64,000 nt of DNA from Sweltsa coloradensis (GCA_024449915.1 JAMZAV010000366.1:1-64000); one strand, 5' to 3'. Shown: positions 11,296-23,070, numbered from the stretch's first letter. Notes: generated by a model not told the origin, from the sequence alone. Numbers and translations: made by a program.

Positions 11296-12347
11296 AACCA
11301 AATTGGTATAGTATATATATATGGTATAGATGGTATGGTATATATATATATATTAGTCACTCAACGATTCTGCGCTATAAATTAAAAATGCTAAATTCTT
11401 TTTTATTTCGTCATAGAAAGTGTGCTTTGTAAGATTTTACAAAATAAAACTTAAATTGATTCGTATTTAGTATGAAAATGGTCAGTGTAAACATCAATAG
11501 GTGTTGACGATAAGTTATTTCTGGTAGATTTTTACGAATAATTTAGCAAGAGGCATCACGACAAAAAATGTTTCAAATAAAACAAACATTTTGAAATATC
11601 TCATCCAATGACCGAGATGTAGAAGTTTGAATGTTAGCAACAAGTTTTCCAGTTTGATAGGTATGAGTGTAAGGATCAATTTTCGGGGCAGCCTTAATCC
11701 CTAAAAATGGGGTCCCCTTAGTGTGTCCTCTAGTGAGATCTGAATTTTGAATTTTGAATATTGTTTTACGGAGTTTTTAACCGGTTTTTGGCATAAAACT
11801 ATTATCCATATTTGTAGCAATACGGTTTTACATATTGTAAAAAAAATGTAAATTCTCAAAAAACACAATGACAGCCAATTGATTTTTTAGCCAACAAAAT
11901 ATGTTGTCTGTTATTTTAAGTCTGACTGATACAGATACGCGCAAAATATTTTACACGCTAATGAACATGACGATAACAATCAGTTTTAGGGGCTGCTCCA
12001 AAATGGCGTCCCCATTTTATGACCTCCAGTATTATTTTACTTATTTAGCATACATTGTGCTATATCTCGATTGAAAAGAGATTAACAGCTAAATAATAAA
12101 GAAAACTAAAGAAATTTTATGTCATATTTTTACTAATGAATATGACTCGCGTATGTTAAATAAATGAACAAAATAAAACACAAACACAACCCGATCACTC
12201 GTCCTCGTCAAGGACTTTGGCGTTTTCCTGGTGTATAAATTGTACAGTCACACACACAAACGTTAGGTCTAATTGGAAGGTTATCCCAAAGAGAAGTCCC
12301 GGCGTAGACTGTAGACTACAGCATCACTGAATACAATTAAATCATAA
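11296..12347. other. Gene-free AT-rich stretch
   Basis: Contains a short TATA microsatellite (11318-11352). No supported gene, tRNA-like box or long inverted repeat was seen in the rest. Confidence 0.4.
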
Positions 12348-12970
12348 CTAGGAAGTTTCGCAACGCTTTTTCAGGCGCGTTGTTGGATGAGCGTAATTTT
12401 TTAAAACGAAAAAATGCGTAAAATAGAGATTTCCATGCGAAATAATTTTACGTTTACGCTCAAATTTCACACGAATATATTATTTTCATAAAATTAAGGT
12501 TATGTGAAAAAATCATTACAGTCGGATAAAGCATGTAGGTGTTATAAGTCGAAGAAATTTTAAAAAATCGAAAAAAGTCGTAAAATTGCCATTTCGTAAA
12601 AAATAGTTTTTGATAACGCTCAAATTTCACATGAATATATCAATTCATGAAATTTAGGTTCTGTGAAAAAATCATTACAATCGGACAAAGCATGTAGGTG
12701 TTATAAGACGAAGAAATTTAAAAAAAAACGAAACAAATCTTAAAATTGCGATTTTATGACAAATAATTTTCCGATTGTGCTCAATACGTGCAGTTCTAAG
12801 TTCAGAGATTTCGAAGGCCCCCATAAAATTTCATCGCAATCGGAGTATCGGTCTAGCCGGAATCGTGTTAACAGACAGACAAAAATACAAAAAGAAAGAA
12901 AAAAAAACATTCCGGATTTTGGATTTTTTCTCCAGTGTAGTGGAATGGAATCTTCGCTTCGCTCATCCAA
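12348..12970 (-). mobile_element. Helitron2-like element, subfamily B
   Basis: The 3' end differs from subfamily A: the hairpin arms AACGC and GCGTT are kept but loop and spacer are different (GCCTGAAAAA, then GCGAAACTTCCTAG). The 5' end is TTGGATGAGCGAAGCGAAG. Two internal monomers. It is followed 13 bases later by another subfamily B copy in the same orientation. Confidence 0.8.
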
Positions 12971-12983
12971 CAATTGTAAATAA

Positions 12984-13974
12984 CTAGGAAGCTTCGCAAA
13001 CGCATTTTCAGGCGCGTTGTTGGATGAGCGTATTTTTTTTTAGGCGAAAAAACGTGAAATTGCGATTTTCACGAGAAATAATTTTTCGAATACGCTCAAA
13101 TTTCACATTAATATAAAATTCATAAAATTAGGGTTTCTGTGTAAAAATCATTACAATCGGATAAAAGAATGTAGGTGTTATAAGCCGAAGAAATTTTTTA
13201 AAACGGAAAAAAGGGAAAAATTGCGATTTTCATGAGAAATAATTTTTAGATTACGCTCAAACTTCACACGAATATATTAATTCATAAAATTAAGGTTCTT
13301 TAAAAAAATTATTACAATCGAATAAAGCATGTAGGTGTTAAGTCGAATACAATTTTTAAAAATCGAAAAAAATCGTAAAATTGCGATTTTAATGAGAAAT
13401 AATTTTTAGATTGCGCTCAAAAACGTGGCAGTTCTAAGTTCAGAGATTTCAAATACCTCCAAAAATTTCATCGCAATTGGAATATCGATTTAGCCGGAAT
13501 CGTGTTAACAAACACACTAAAATATAAACAGAAAAAATAAGAAAAACGAAAAAAATCGTAAAATTGCGATTTTTATGAGAAATAATCTTTCGATTGCGCT
13601 CAAAAACGTGGCAGCTCTAAGTCCAGAGATCTTGAAGGCCTCCAGAAAATTTCATCGAAATTGGAGTATCGGTTTAGCTGGAATCGTGTTAACAAACACA
13701 CAAAAACACAAACAGAAAAAAACAAGAAAATCGAAAAAAATCGTAAAATTGCAATTTTCAGGAGAAATAATTTTTCGGTCGATTTTTCGCACGTGGCAGT
13801 TCTAAGTTCAGAGATTTCAAAGGTCTCCAGAAAATTTCATCGCAATTGGAGTATCGGTTTAGCCGGAATCGGGTTAACAAACACACAAAAATACAGAAAA
13901 AAAAAGAAAAAAAAAACATTCCGGATTTTTTTACTCCAGTGTAGTGAAATGGAATCTTCGCTTCGCTCTTCCAA
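12984..13974 (-). mobile_element. Helitron2-like element, subfamily B, with triplicated terminal block
   Basis: The 3' end (complement at 12984) is AACGCGCCTGAAAATGCGTT then TGCGAAGCTTCCTAG. The 5' end is TTGGAAGAGCG (one substitution). A unit of about 170 bases containing 'gtggcagttctaagttcagagatt' and the 'ggaatcgtgttaacaaac' block occurs three times in tandem (about 13390-13540, 13560-13720, 13735-13900). Confidence 0.8.
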
Positions 13975-14082
13975 TTAATATGTTGGCCTAGTAATTAATG
14001 CGCGTAAGAAGTTAAAAACAAACTAGTGCATTGGATAAAGCATGGACAGAGCAAGTTTTACCTCGAGTTTTACATACTCACA

Positions 14083-14290
14083 GTCGTTAATGTACGCCGA
14101 CGATTTGAATCTATTCAGGCCAATACTAAAAGATGTGATTGTGACCTGATCCAACAGGACATTTCATCGTTGTCTGATTTGTGTAAGGAAGGTATGGAAG
14201 CTAGATTTGGATGTATCAAAGTGTAATGTGTTTATTACTTTAACCCATGCTTTATCAAACACAAAATGAAAAATATGATCGGAAATGTTA
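14083..14290 (+). pseudogene. Short reverse-transcriptase relic (YADD region)
   Basis: Three adjacent readings give MYADDLNLFRPILK (from 14089), DCDLIQQDISSLSDLCKE and WKLDLDVSKCNVFITLTHA. These correspond in order to the active-site strand and downstream block of a non-LTR reverse transcriptase (YADD, then LQ.D...L..WC.., then L.L...KC.V). Frames are broken between the pieces and nothing else of the element is present. The family appears different from the 5.9-7.8 kb LINE. Confidence 0.7.
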
Positions 14291-15380
14291 GGTCTAGAAT
14301 CTAGATTATTAAAATCAAAATTACTATTTGTCGAGCTATTTGTATTAGTAACTGCCTCGGTAACTGCAAGGTAATTTTTTTGTTCTCCCATGTTATTCTT
14401 CTCAAACGCGAGTTTGTTATTCAAACAATACAATTACGATTACAGAGTGAGTGGAGATCTCCCTTTCTCTCTCTTCTCGCGCGTCACAGACGTGTATCGT
14501 GTGAGAATAACCGATATTCCTAGGCGTGCGCACTGCGGTAGTTAAAGAGGCTGGACGGCTTGTTATCAGTTGTGTTCGGATGGTTGCCTAGTGAACAGCA
14601 AGCAGGGACAGCCTAGCATAGCGCGGCGGTATATTATCACCTGTGAATATATTGATTACTCCCTTCTTGAACACGAATGATACCGTCTTGGGCTCGTGCC
14701 AAACGAAGTCAGACCTTCACTATAGTAAGTATGGTCTATTTAATAATGCATTTCGAATTTTCAAAGCAACACTCTTATGCTATGCTAGAGCGGGGTAGAA
14801 GAATATCAGTATCATTGGCCATGAGCGTTTAGAGCGCAGTGAGGCTGTCAGAATCACGTGTTGTATGCCAGTTTCAGAACACTTCACAGCAGACTTGAAC
14901 GTACGAAGTGTGTAAAATACAAACTATGCGAACTAAATGGATTGAGAAATAGACATTAAAAAACCTATCATACCGTATTAAATAACGATACATACATTTT
15001 ATATATCGAACCTCAGATATACGTTGACCCTACACCTATTTGGAAATAATTGGGTAAGAAGTGTATTAATAATGAATTATCAATGTGTCAAATGCCCATG
15101 AAGGCGATGCATTATTCCAACGATTACATTGATATCGATACCCTCCGAGTAGACGATAATAGAACACGTAAACAGGGATTCATCTGCAACGGGCAAAATT
15201 GAATGAGCGTATCAAAGACCCAATTTGACTGCATTGTAGAACAAAAGCTCAGATGTTTGTTAAGTTTATCTGTTCGTTAGTTTGCTCTCTACCGGTCTAA
15301 TGGCTGCTCAGATCTTGATAATATTTTCAAGTGACCGTTGACGCTACAGTGTTGAAAACAAACATTATTCCTCATCATGT
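14291..15380. other. Gene-free stretch, nothing recognised
   Basis: 14440-14700 is less AT-rich than its surroundings and ends with AG|GTAAGT-like sequence near 14726, but no coding frame supports an exon. No repeat shared with other parts of the window was found. Confidence 0.35.
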
Positions 15381-15740
15381 GTGGCTCGTTGGTCTTGTGG
15401 TTAGCATATCTGCTTCCAATGCAGAAGGTCCAGGGTTCGATTCCCGCCAAAGTCAGAAGCACATAAGCATAACACATAAGCACATAATAAATTCAGAGTT
15501 GTTCTTAATCGACCTTGTTGATTCTGGCGTAGATCTGCGGGTGTTCGCACTGTCCATGCCACTGATTGCTATATTTCCTATTAAAAATATCGATCTTTGG
15601 TTGGTTATCGCTCACTCGTCGATTGCGTCGGGTCCTACAGGGTTGGCTTAGTCGCTTTGATTTACTGTCCCCCACTGAAAATCAGTTATATAACTGAGTG
15701 GGTAGACCCTACATGCAATTTATTTATTTATTTATTTATC
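15381..15740 (+). mobile_element. tRNA-derived SINE, copy 1
   Basis: The head at 15381-15452 has a tRNA layout: A-box-like TGGTCTTGTGGTTAGC, anticodon stem CTGC/GCAG with loop TTCCAAT (CCA in the anticodon position), and B-box GGTTCGATTCC. The body matches 59587-60105 (AAATTCAGAGTTGTTCT, TTGTTGATTCTGGCG, GGGTGTTCGCACTGTC) and is followed by a shared block 'TTGGTTGGTTATCGCTCACT...' that ends in AGTTATATAACTGAGTGGGT and an ATTT tail. Confidence 0.82.
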
Positions 15741-15785
15741 TAAATCGCACTTGTAGGTAATTTTTCTATTTCACGACAATGTTGT

Positions 15786-16040
15786 GTTGTGGGGACGTAT
15801 ATTTGTGGATAGAATGGTCAGTCAGTTATTCACACAAATTATTCGGGACGTACATTTGTGGATGGTATGGTCAGTTCAGACAGATTATTCGATCAGTGTT
15901 GTTCTGTCTTGTGTGGATGGTATGGTCAGTCAGTTCAGACAAATGATTCGATCAGTGTTGTTCTGTCTTATGTGGGGATGGATATGTGTGGCTTGATGGT
16001 ATGGTCCGTAGAGACAAATGGTCCTGTATTGTTTAGTGTA
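15786..16040. repeat. Degenerate ~55-bp minisatellite, about four units
   Basis: GATGGTATGGTCAGT-like unit starts at about 15808, 15861, 15916 and 15995, with shared TTCAGACA, ATTCGATCAGTGTTGTTCTG and TGTGGATGG. No coding role supported. Confidence 0.8.
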
Positions 16041-16974
16041 CGGATTTGATGTCATTTAGACGGCCATCGACAGGTGAGGGACCTGGCCTCGAGTCCCGCC
16101 CGAGAAATGATAATTTTTCGATTTTTCGTAAAAATAAATTTTAATTGAGTTACTGATTGAAAACAACGCTTTGAGACATTTTCAGTCTTATTTTGTCTTT
16201 TATGTCATCAGGTACCTAATCATCAAACACGACTGATCGCAATTCACGATGGTAATGCATGCGTTTTGCGTTACCAGGACGGGGCGGTTTCGTCTGGTGT
16301 AGATGTCGTGGGCGTGTGCATGTCTGTAAGCGTGCTCAACACTCGGTTGGATTAACGCACACTCGCACTAGACTAGACATCACGAAACCCTGCAGTTTCC
16401 ATTACTTGTTAGTTATTCACTTCACTTAGGTACGCCTATAAACCGGAGTCATAGCGTTTTATATTTAATGCATATTATAATCAATTATAAGTTTATTGTG
16501 TGAAATATAAATTACAATTTATCTTGAAATGTCTTAAAGATATATCCTCGTTTCTCTTCTCTGATTACTTCCGCCCCACTAACCTATGTCACAAGTGCCA
16601 AAACCGCAATCATGAGGGAAGTCCTTCCGTAAGCGCGAGGAAAATGTATCTTTAGTCGACTATTTCTTACTCTAAAGTCTAAACCATCCGCTCAGTTCAT
16701 TGGCTTGATTCTGATATGTTCTGTGGTTTGTTATTTAAAACTAGGAGAGTAGGGCTACAGTGAGTGAAAGTAAGTCAACATGCTTGTCATTAACACAGGG
16801 GAAATTAATCATAGTAGGACCTAATGGTAAATAGTTTAATAACTATAATAATCGTCACCGTCGTTTCGTCTTTGTTTGTCGTCGTCATCATCATTGATTG
16901 ATAGTAATTGTAGTAAAATTTTGCCCTAACCGGGGATACAACCTAGGGGAGGACCTCTGGCATGGTTGTATTGT
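16041..16974. other. Gene-free stretch, nothing recognised
   Basis: A B-box-like CTCGAGTCCCGCC lies at 16088-16100 without a convincing A-box. No ORF or repeat relationship supported. Confidence 0.35.
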
Positions 16975-17869
16975 GTATATTTATTTATTTATTTATTTAT
17001 TTATTATTATTTATTTAACGTCTATCCTATTAAGTTATAAAAACTGATTTACAAAGGAGGACAACTAAATAAATCTAATTACATAGATGCAGAAACAACA
17101 ATAAACTACATTTTCGTAAATATTTGAAATAGTAGCATTACAACAACAATGCATTAAACACAACAATTTTGGTATCAAATAAAAAAAATATTATATGCAT
17201 TTAATGAATAAATCAAATATAAAAAGGGTGGAGAATGAAAAGAAAAGAAAAGAAAGGGAAAAAAACAAAAGGAAAAAAGAAAGAAAAAGACAAAGAAAAG
17301 GGGGAGGGGGAAACATTAAAAAAGAAAAAAGAAAAGAAAAAAACTGATTAATTAGACGATCCCACTCAAACGAATATGAGGTTTGCCAAAAATCAGGAAC
17401 AGCTAATCAGGGTGTATAATCAAAAACTTTCGCGGAAGAAACCACCGAACGCGAAATCTTTATTCTTGTGTTCAAATCTTGATAACATTTAAGTCCAAAA
17501 AATCTTGACTCATATATATAATTATATCAGATACATAATTATTTAAAATTGTTCATGTCAAACTGACCACAGCAATGATACAGGACACCTAACTCAAGTT
17601 GCAAGCTCCATCAGTGGGCGGCAACCAGACAATCTAGGCAGAAAAATATAATTGAAAATACATTGTTTATATCATAATCAAAGCAATAATGAACAAAGAG
17701 AAAAGCAAAATCATTAATAAGAACTTATGAAGGTAAATTAACATTACACAAACACAAAGACAATAACCTACAAATAAATAGTAAACATCAATTTTTGCTC
17801 TTTGATTCATTATCATTGCTTCAATTTTACTTTTAAATTGTACAATTCCTAGATCAGTAAACTGGCTTC
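16975..17869 (-). pseudogene. 3' untranslated tail of a minus-strand LINE
   Basis: The + strand shows (TTTA)n then TTTAACGTCTATCCTATTAAG, also found at 26118-26200. Read on the minus strand this is a LINE/SINE 3' end with a TAAA tail. It lies just downstream of the reverse-transcriptase tail at 17870-18193. The interval includes a purine-rich GAAAA stretch (17230-17345) and no other gene. Confidence 0.55.
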
Positions 17870-18193
17870 TTATCTAATATCATAAGAAATTGAATTCCAA
17901 TAGGATACGCCTCTGTACATAAATGACTTTCTAAATGCTTCAGAATTTAATCTAGGAACTTCCAATGAGTTTATTAAAGTAGAATTTCTATCACGATCAA
18001 CAATTTTAAAAATATTGGGTAGAATACCTAAAAACATACCTTTCAATACTTTGTACGTATTTACCAGCACGCTATACTTCATCCTCTCCTCAATCGTAAC
18101 TGACTGCAAATCTTGGCTCAAGGGAAATGAATCAAACAGATGGTCAATTCTCTTCTGGAGTACAACATACTCAGTAGAAGGTCTTACTGCCAA
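17870..18193 (-). pseudogene. C-terminal tail of a LINE polyprotein
   Basis: A 107-codon minus-strand frame reads LQKRIDHLFDSFPLSQ, ERMKYSVLVNTYKVLKGMFLGILPNIF, RNSTLINSLEVPRLNSEAFRKSFMYRGVSYWNSI. The layout Y+VL.G..P.....++.....R......L.VPR.NSE.F+.S..YRG...WN matches the extreme C terminus of CR1/L2-like reverse-transcriptase polyproteins. It has no catalytic core. Confidence 0.8.
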
Positions 18194-18279
18194 AAAAAAA
18201 AGAAAAAAATTAGCAAGTACAGCTTTTTATGTTACATTAGCAAACTATTATAGTACAATTATTGGTATCAAATAATAGT

Positions 18280-18770
18280 AGGCAACTGGTTCTTATTACT
18301 AACTTGGAAATTTCTTATTTACAAATGCGAGGCAATTATCTTTGAACTCTTGTACATGTTAAGGATTCTTGATATCTGGTTCCAATTCGTTATACATCCT
18401 TCACTATAAAAAATTGAATGCATGGATCGAACTGACTTTCTTCTACTAATGGTTATGTGATCATTATTCCTTAGGTTACCGTATGCACACAATTATTATC
18501 TTTGTAACGATCTATCATACTACACAGGCAGACTTCCTTGCTCTAACTTAAAGATAAAAACTAAGACATTTAACGCTATTCATTGTTTAACAGACACCAT
18601 GTTGACTCTTTGCAATACTTCTTTAGTTGTAGTAAACCTGTTTAACACAATTTGTAAACCTTTACTCTGCAATCTTTGCAATGCATCTAGACTCATTTTG
18701 TCAATACTCCATAGCACAGTACCACAGTAAGCAAAGTAAATATTTAATACAATTCAGATTTAATTATTAA
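18280..18770 (-). pseudogene. Second minus-strand LINE reverse-transcriptase tail relic
   Basis: From 18768 downward the minus strand reads NIYFAYCGTVLWSIDKMSLD and LQRLQSKGLQIVLNR, then after breaks RNNDHITISRRKSVRSMHSIF and GCITNWNQIS. This matches the 'Y.YC..VW......L..LQ.LQ..A..I+L' region after the catalytic domain. It may be the same insertion as 17870-18193 or a different family; the readable order suggests a mosaic. Confidence 0.6.
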
Positions 18771-18773
18771 ATA

Positions 18774-19384
18774 CTAGGAAAACGCTTAAGTCCCGCCGCG
18801 TTGTTGGATGAGCGTAATTGGTGCATTGAGCTGCCATGTGTTACGCAGATTTTCTGTTGTTCTGTGAAAAAATTATTACTAAGTCGAAGATTTTTTTAAT
18901 TAAATTAAATAAAATAAAAAATTAACTTAATTTTTTAATAAATCGTAATTTTAAAAAAAATCGTTAAATTGCAATTTTTATTAGAAATAATTATTCGATT
19001 TCGCTCAAATTTAACACGAATATATAAGTTCTTAAAATTAAGGTTCTGTAAAAAAATCATTAAAATCGGATAAAGCATATAGGTGTTATAATTCGAAGAA
19101 TTTTTTTAAAAATCGAAAAAAAACGTAAAATTGCGATTTTTTATAAGAAAAAATTTCCCGATTGCGCTCAAAAAACGTGGCAGTTCTAAGTTCAGAGATT
19201 TCGAAGGCCTCCATAAAATTTCATCGCAATCAGAGTATCGGTTTAGCCGGAATAGTGTTAACAAACACACAAAAAACAAAAAAAAAAAAGAAAAAAAGAA
19301 AAAAAAAAAAAAAAAAAACATTCCGGATTTTTTTCTCCAGTGTAGTGAAATGGAATCTTCGCTTCGCTCGCTACGCTCATCCAA
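18774..19384 (-). mobile_element. Helitron2-like element, subfamily A, full length
   Basis: Complete ends (CTAG|T on the minus strand at 18774, A|TTGGATGAGCG at 19384), hairpin arms AACGC/GCGTT intact, one to two monomers, long poly-A/T near the 5' end. Confidence 0.85.
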
Positions 19385-19441
19385 TTAAAAATTACACCTA
19401 CGAGAGCGTTTCCCGACTAACAAAATCGAAAAATAATCAAA
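19385..19441 (+). repeat. SINE tail fragment
   Basis: AAAAATTACACCTACGAGAGCGTTTCCCGACT matches the 3' tail shared by the SINE copies at 21177-21320, 24563-24715 and (minus) 25957-26055. The tRNA head is missing. Confidence 0.65.
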
Positions 19442-19459
19442 GTGTAGTAATATTATAGA

Positions 19460-20119
19460 CTAGGAAAACGCTTAAGTCCCGCCGCCTTGTTGGATCAGCG
19501 TATATGGTGCATTGAGATGCCATGTGTTACGCACGATTTTCTGTTGTTCTGTGAAAAAATCATTACTAAGTCGAAGATTTTTTTTAATTAAATTAAATTA
19601 TATAAAAATTAACCTAATTTTTATAATTAAATCAAATAAAATAAAAAATTAACTTAATTTTTTAATTAATCGTAATTTTTTAAAAAGAAAAAATCGAAAA
19701 TTGCAATTTTCATAAGAAATAATTATTCGATTGCGCTCAAATTTAACACGAATATATAAATTCATGAAATTAAGGTTCTGTAAAAAAATCATTACAATAG
19801 GATAAAGCATGTAGGTGTTATAAGTCAAAGAATTTGTTTTTAAAAAAAAAAAAACATAAAAATTGATTTTCATGAGAAATAATTTTTCGATTACGCTCAA
19901 ATTTCACACGAATATCTTAATTCATAAAATTAAGGTTCTGTGAAAAAATCATTACAATCGGATAAAGCATGTAGGTGTTATAAGTCGAAGAAATTTTTTT
20001 TAAATCGAAAAAAATCGTAAAATTGCGTTTTTTATGTGAAAAAATTTCCCGATTGCGCTCAAAAACGTGGCAGTTCTAAGTTCAGAGATTTCGAAGGTCT
20101 CCATAAAATTTCATTGCAA
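19460..20119 (-). mobile_element. Helitron2-like element, subfamily A, truncated at its 5' end
   Basis: 3' terminus complete at 19460 with minor hairpin change (GCCGCCTTGTTGG). Three monomers spaced about 160 bases. It breaks off at about 20119 within 'aaatttcattgca', so the TTGGATGAGCG end is lost. Confidence 0.8.
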
Positions 20120-20270
20120 GCTTATATTGTTCACAGTAACGGTATGTTCCAATTTATTGAGCAAGTAATCGGTATCTCCTTTAGTCAATGGTATGGTATT
20201 TTGGCCTTGATTCCCAAAAGATAGAAAACTAATTGATATGTTTACACGGTAAATTCTCGAAAGTTTATAA

Positions 20271-21032
20271 TTGGATGAGCGAAGCGAAGATTCCATTTCA
20301 CTACACTGGAGAAAAAAATCCGAAATGTTTTTTTTCTTTCTTTTTTTTAAATGTATTTTTGTTTGTTTGTTAACACGATTCCGGCTAAACCGATACTCCG
20401 ATTGCGATGAAATTTTATGGAGGTCTTCGAAATCTCTAAACTTAGAACTGCCACGTTTTTGAGCACAATCGGAAAATTATTTCTCATGAAAATCGCAATT
20501 TTACGATTTTTTTTCGAATTTTTAAACATTTCTTCGTCTTACAACACCTACATGCTTTGTCCGATTGTAATGATTTTTTCACAGAACCTTAATTTCATGA
20601 ATTGATATATTCATGTGCAATTTGAGCGTTATCAAAAAACTATTTTTTACGAAAATCGCAATTTTACGACTTTTTTCGATTTTTAAAATTTCTTTGGCAA
20701 ATAACACCTACATGCTTTATCCTATTGTAATGATTTTTTCACAGAACCTTAATTTTATAAATTAATATATTCTTGTAAAATTTGTGCGCAATCGAATAAT
20801 TATTTCTTATGAAAATTTCAATATTACGATTTTTCCCTTTTTTAAAAATTACGATTAATTAAAAAAAATTAAAATATACTTTAATTTTTTTAAATTTAAT
20901 TTAATTTTAAAAAAATCTTCAATTTAGTAATGATTTTTTCACAGAACAACAGAAAATCCGCATAACACATGGCAGCTCAATGCACCAATTACGCTCATCC
21001 AACAACGCGGCGGGACTTAAGCGTTTTCCTAG
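20271..21032 (+). mobile_element. Helitron2-like element, subfamily A, full length
   Basis: Starts TTGGATGAGCGAAGCG after ...TATAA and ends GCGTTTTCCTAG before T. Hairpin and subterminal inverted repeat intact; about three monomers. Confidence 0.87.
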
Positions 21033-21162
21033 TAACAAACATGCCATTTCAAGATAGGTCTAGATGATAAAAAAACAGCATTTTGTATGTATTTAACCGA
21101 TGTAATCTTACGACCACTTATCTAAACAATTCAAAATAAACATTAATCACATTATTTACTAG

Positions 21163-21256
21163 AATTCAGAAATTAAAAAAGTCCGCCCCAACCGGGAATT
21201 GTGGGAGATCCATGGTTCGATTCCCGGTTGGGGCGGACTTTTTTAATTTCTGAATT
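21163..21256. repeat. Perfect 35-bp inverted repeat around a tRNA B-box
   Basis: Arms 21163-21197 and 21222-21256 are exact complements and the 24-base loop contains ATGGTTCGAT, the start of the B-box of the SINE head. Ends are AATTCAGAAATT / AATTTCTGAATT. Confidence 0.92.
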
Positions 21257-21320
21257 GTAGTAAATAATAACAATTACACCTACGGGAGTGTTTCCCGACT
21301 AAACAAATCGAGAAATTAAT
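21198..21320 (+). mobile_element. tRNA-SINE 3' half with conserved tail
   Basis: B-box GGTTCGATTCCCGG, then 'TTTTTTAATTTCTGAATTG', then ACACCTACGGGAGTGTTTCC and CCGACTAAACAAATCGAGAAATT. The tail matches 24563-24715. The 5' half of the tRNA head is replaced by a reverse copy of the 3' half, forming the hairpin listed separately. Confidence 0.7.
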
Positions 21321-21369
21321 CACATTATTTAAAACAATAGTACAAAGTTATACAACACGTTGTACAATA

Positions 21370-22210
21370 CTAGGAAAACGCTTAAGTCCCGCCGCGTTGA
21401 TGGATGAGCATTTTTGTAAGTTTTTATTTTGCGTGGGACCACTTTTCGTTTGCAAGTGCTTTTTGAATGCATTGTAGGTTATTGTTGTCAAGTTTCTATT
21501 GTTACTTGTTAATTGTTATGAAAAACCTAAAAAAAACTCATATTAAAATCTTTATTCAATAGATTCTGCTTAACTTTTTCAACTTTTTCTTTCAAAAAGC
21601 AATACATCACCATTACCTTAATGTCCATGTAAAATATGAACGTTGTAACCCCACCCGTTTGGTCAGAATCGGCCCAAATGTCACGAAAATATCGCACTAA
21701 AAATCGAAAAAAATCGTAAAAGTACGATATTCATGAGAAATATTTCTTCGATTGTACCCAAAAACAATACAGCGGTCTGATTCTATAAGATCGTTATGGA
21801 AGATAACGATCGTTATCCGGCACTTTAGCGACAATTTTGCGTGTCGACCGATTCCGTAAAAATGATATAACGATCGTTACGATAACGAGAATGAAAAAGG
21901 TGTCGCTATGCTATCCACTGCCCCCTATGGCGGCCGTAGCGACTTCCTTACAGAATCAGGTCGATAACGATAATTTATAACGATTGATATTTCATATCAA
22001 CCGTGATCGCTATCGCTATCATAGCGACTATTTTACAGAATCGCACTGCAGGTCTAAGTTCAGAGATTTCAAAGGTCCCCTCCAATTTTCATCAAGATCG
22101 CATATTATGCCGTTTGCCCGGAATCGTGCGAACAGACAGAAAAAAACAAAAAAACATTGGAGCTAAATTTTTTTAGGGGTGAAATTGAAGTCTTCGCTTC
22201 GCTCATCCAA
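21370..22210 (-). mobile_element. Helitron2-like element, subfamily A2, with a nested MITE
   Basis: Usual 3' end at 21370 (CTAG, GCGTT...AACGC) but with GATGGATGAGC, and TTGGATGAGCGAAGCGAAG at the 5' end (22210). The interior is unlike subfamily A and matches 58583-60174 (GTGCTTTTTGAATGCATTG, GGCCCAAATGTCAC). A separate MITE occupies 21770-22050. Confidence 0.82.
21770..22050. mobile_element. MITE with GATTCTGTAAAAT inverted ends, copy 1
   Basis: Left end GCGGTCTGATTCTATAAG, right end complement of GCGATTCTGTAAAATAGTCG. The interior has repeated ATAACGATCGTTA palindromes. It matches 43996-44279 in reverse orientation. It interrupts the line 'caaaaacgtggcaagtctaag' of the host element. Confidence 0.8.
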
Positions 22211-22343
22211 CAATAAGGAAACATTGAATTAGTTTTTTAAAACGACTGAAAATCCCAGATGGATACAAAAAACTTTTTTATAGTAACATAAAACTAACAA
22301 AATAACAAACAAACAAAAATCTACGTTTAAAAAGAGTCATATT

Positions 22344-22846
22344 GGTAAACTGGCTCCCCCAAATACAAAAATTTGTTAAAAACGGCAGCCAAGCTCTCCT
22401 TCAAAAGTCTTTGGCTGTGAATGTTGTGAGATATAGAATTTGAGCCAATCTTTTCATTCTTCCTCCCTAGTTTCGCATTGAAAAGAAGTAAGATCATTTC
22501 GCCTGTTGACGAGCGCCAAGCCAACCATTTTCGTGGTAAAAAAAAGGAAAAATTTTAAACTCAAAATCATAAAAAAATTACTTGGCCATTGAATTTGGTT
22601 CATTATGAGAACTTTAAAAAGTCCATGGCCAAGTAATTTTTTTGTGATTTTGAGTTTAAAGTTTTACTTTTTTTTAATTTTGGCGCTCGTCAACAGGCGA
22701 AATGATCTTACTTCTTTTCAATGCGAAACTAGGGAGGAAGAATGAAAAGATTGGCTCAAATCACAACATTCCCAGCCAAAGACTTTTGAAGGAGAGCTTG
22801 GCTGCCGTTTTTTTTTTTTTTTTTACAAATTTTTGTATTTGCGTGG
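22344..22846. repeat. Fold-back element with ~235-bp inverted arms
   Basis: Left arm 22344-22590 and right arm 22612-22846 are near-perfect complements (for example AAACGGCAGCCAAGCTCTCC / GGAGAGCTTGGCTGCCGTTT and CGCCTGTTGACGAGCGCCAA / its complement), differing by A/T-run length. The centre is about 20-40 bases with ACTTTAAAAAGTCCATGGCC. A single arm is found at 11033-11295. No coding capacity. Confidence 0.85.
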
Positions 22847-23012
22847 GGATATCACATCTTTTTGCTCTTTGTTTCATATCAAGGCGTGAAATACTTGTAA
22901 ACGAAAATTCAAAGAAAGAGGGAAATTTCAAATGTAATTTTCCATCTAAATTGCTCGGATGTACGGCTTAGACAGAGTTGATTCACTTTCTAAATTTTCG
23001 TAGGAATTAAAT

Positions 23013-23070
23013 TGGTGGCTGCATAGCTCAGTTGGTAAGAGCATAGCCCGGACGGCTATAAGGTCATGCC
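23013..23070 (+). other. Partial tRNA-like sequence (5' half)
   Basis: GCTGCATAGCTCAGTTGGTA plus AGAGC gives an A-box and D-arm; ATAGC/GCTAT can pair as an anticodon stem with a 7-base loop CCGGACG. The T-arm is absent, so this is a truncated SINE head or tRNA pseudogene, not a functional tRNA gene. Confidence 0.5.
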
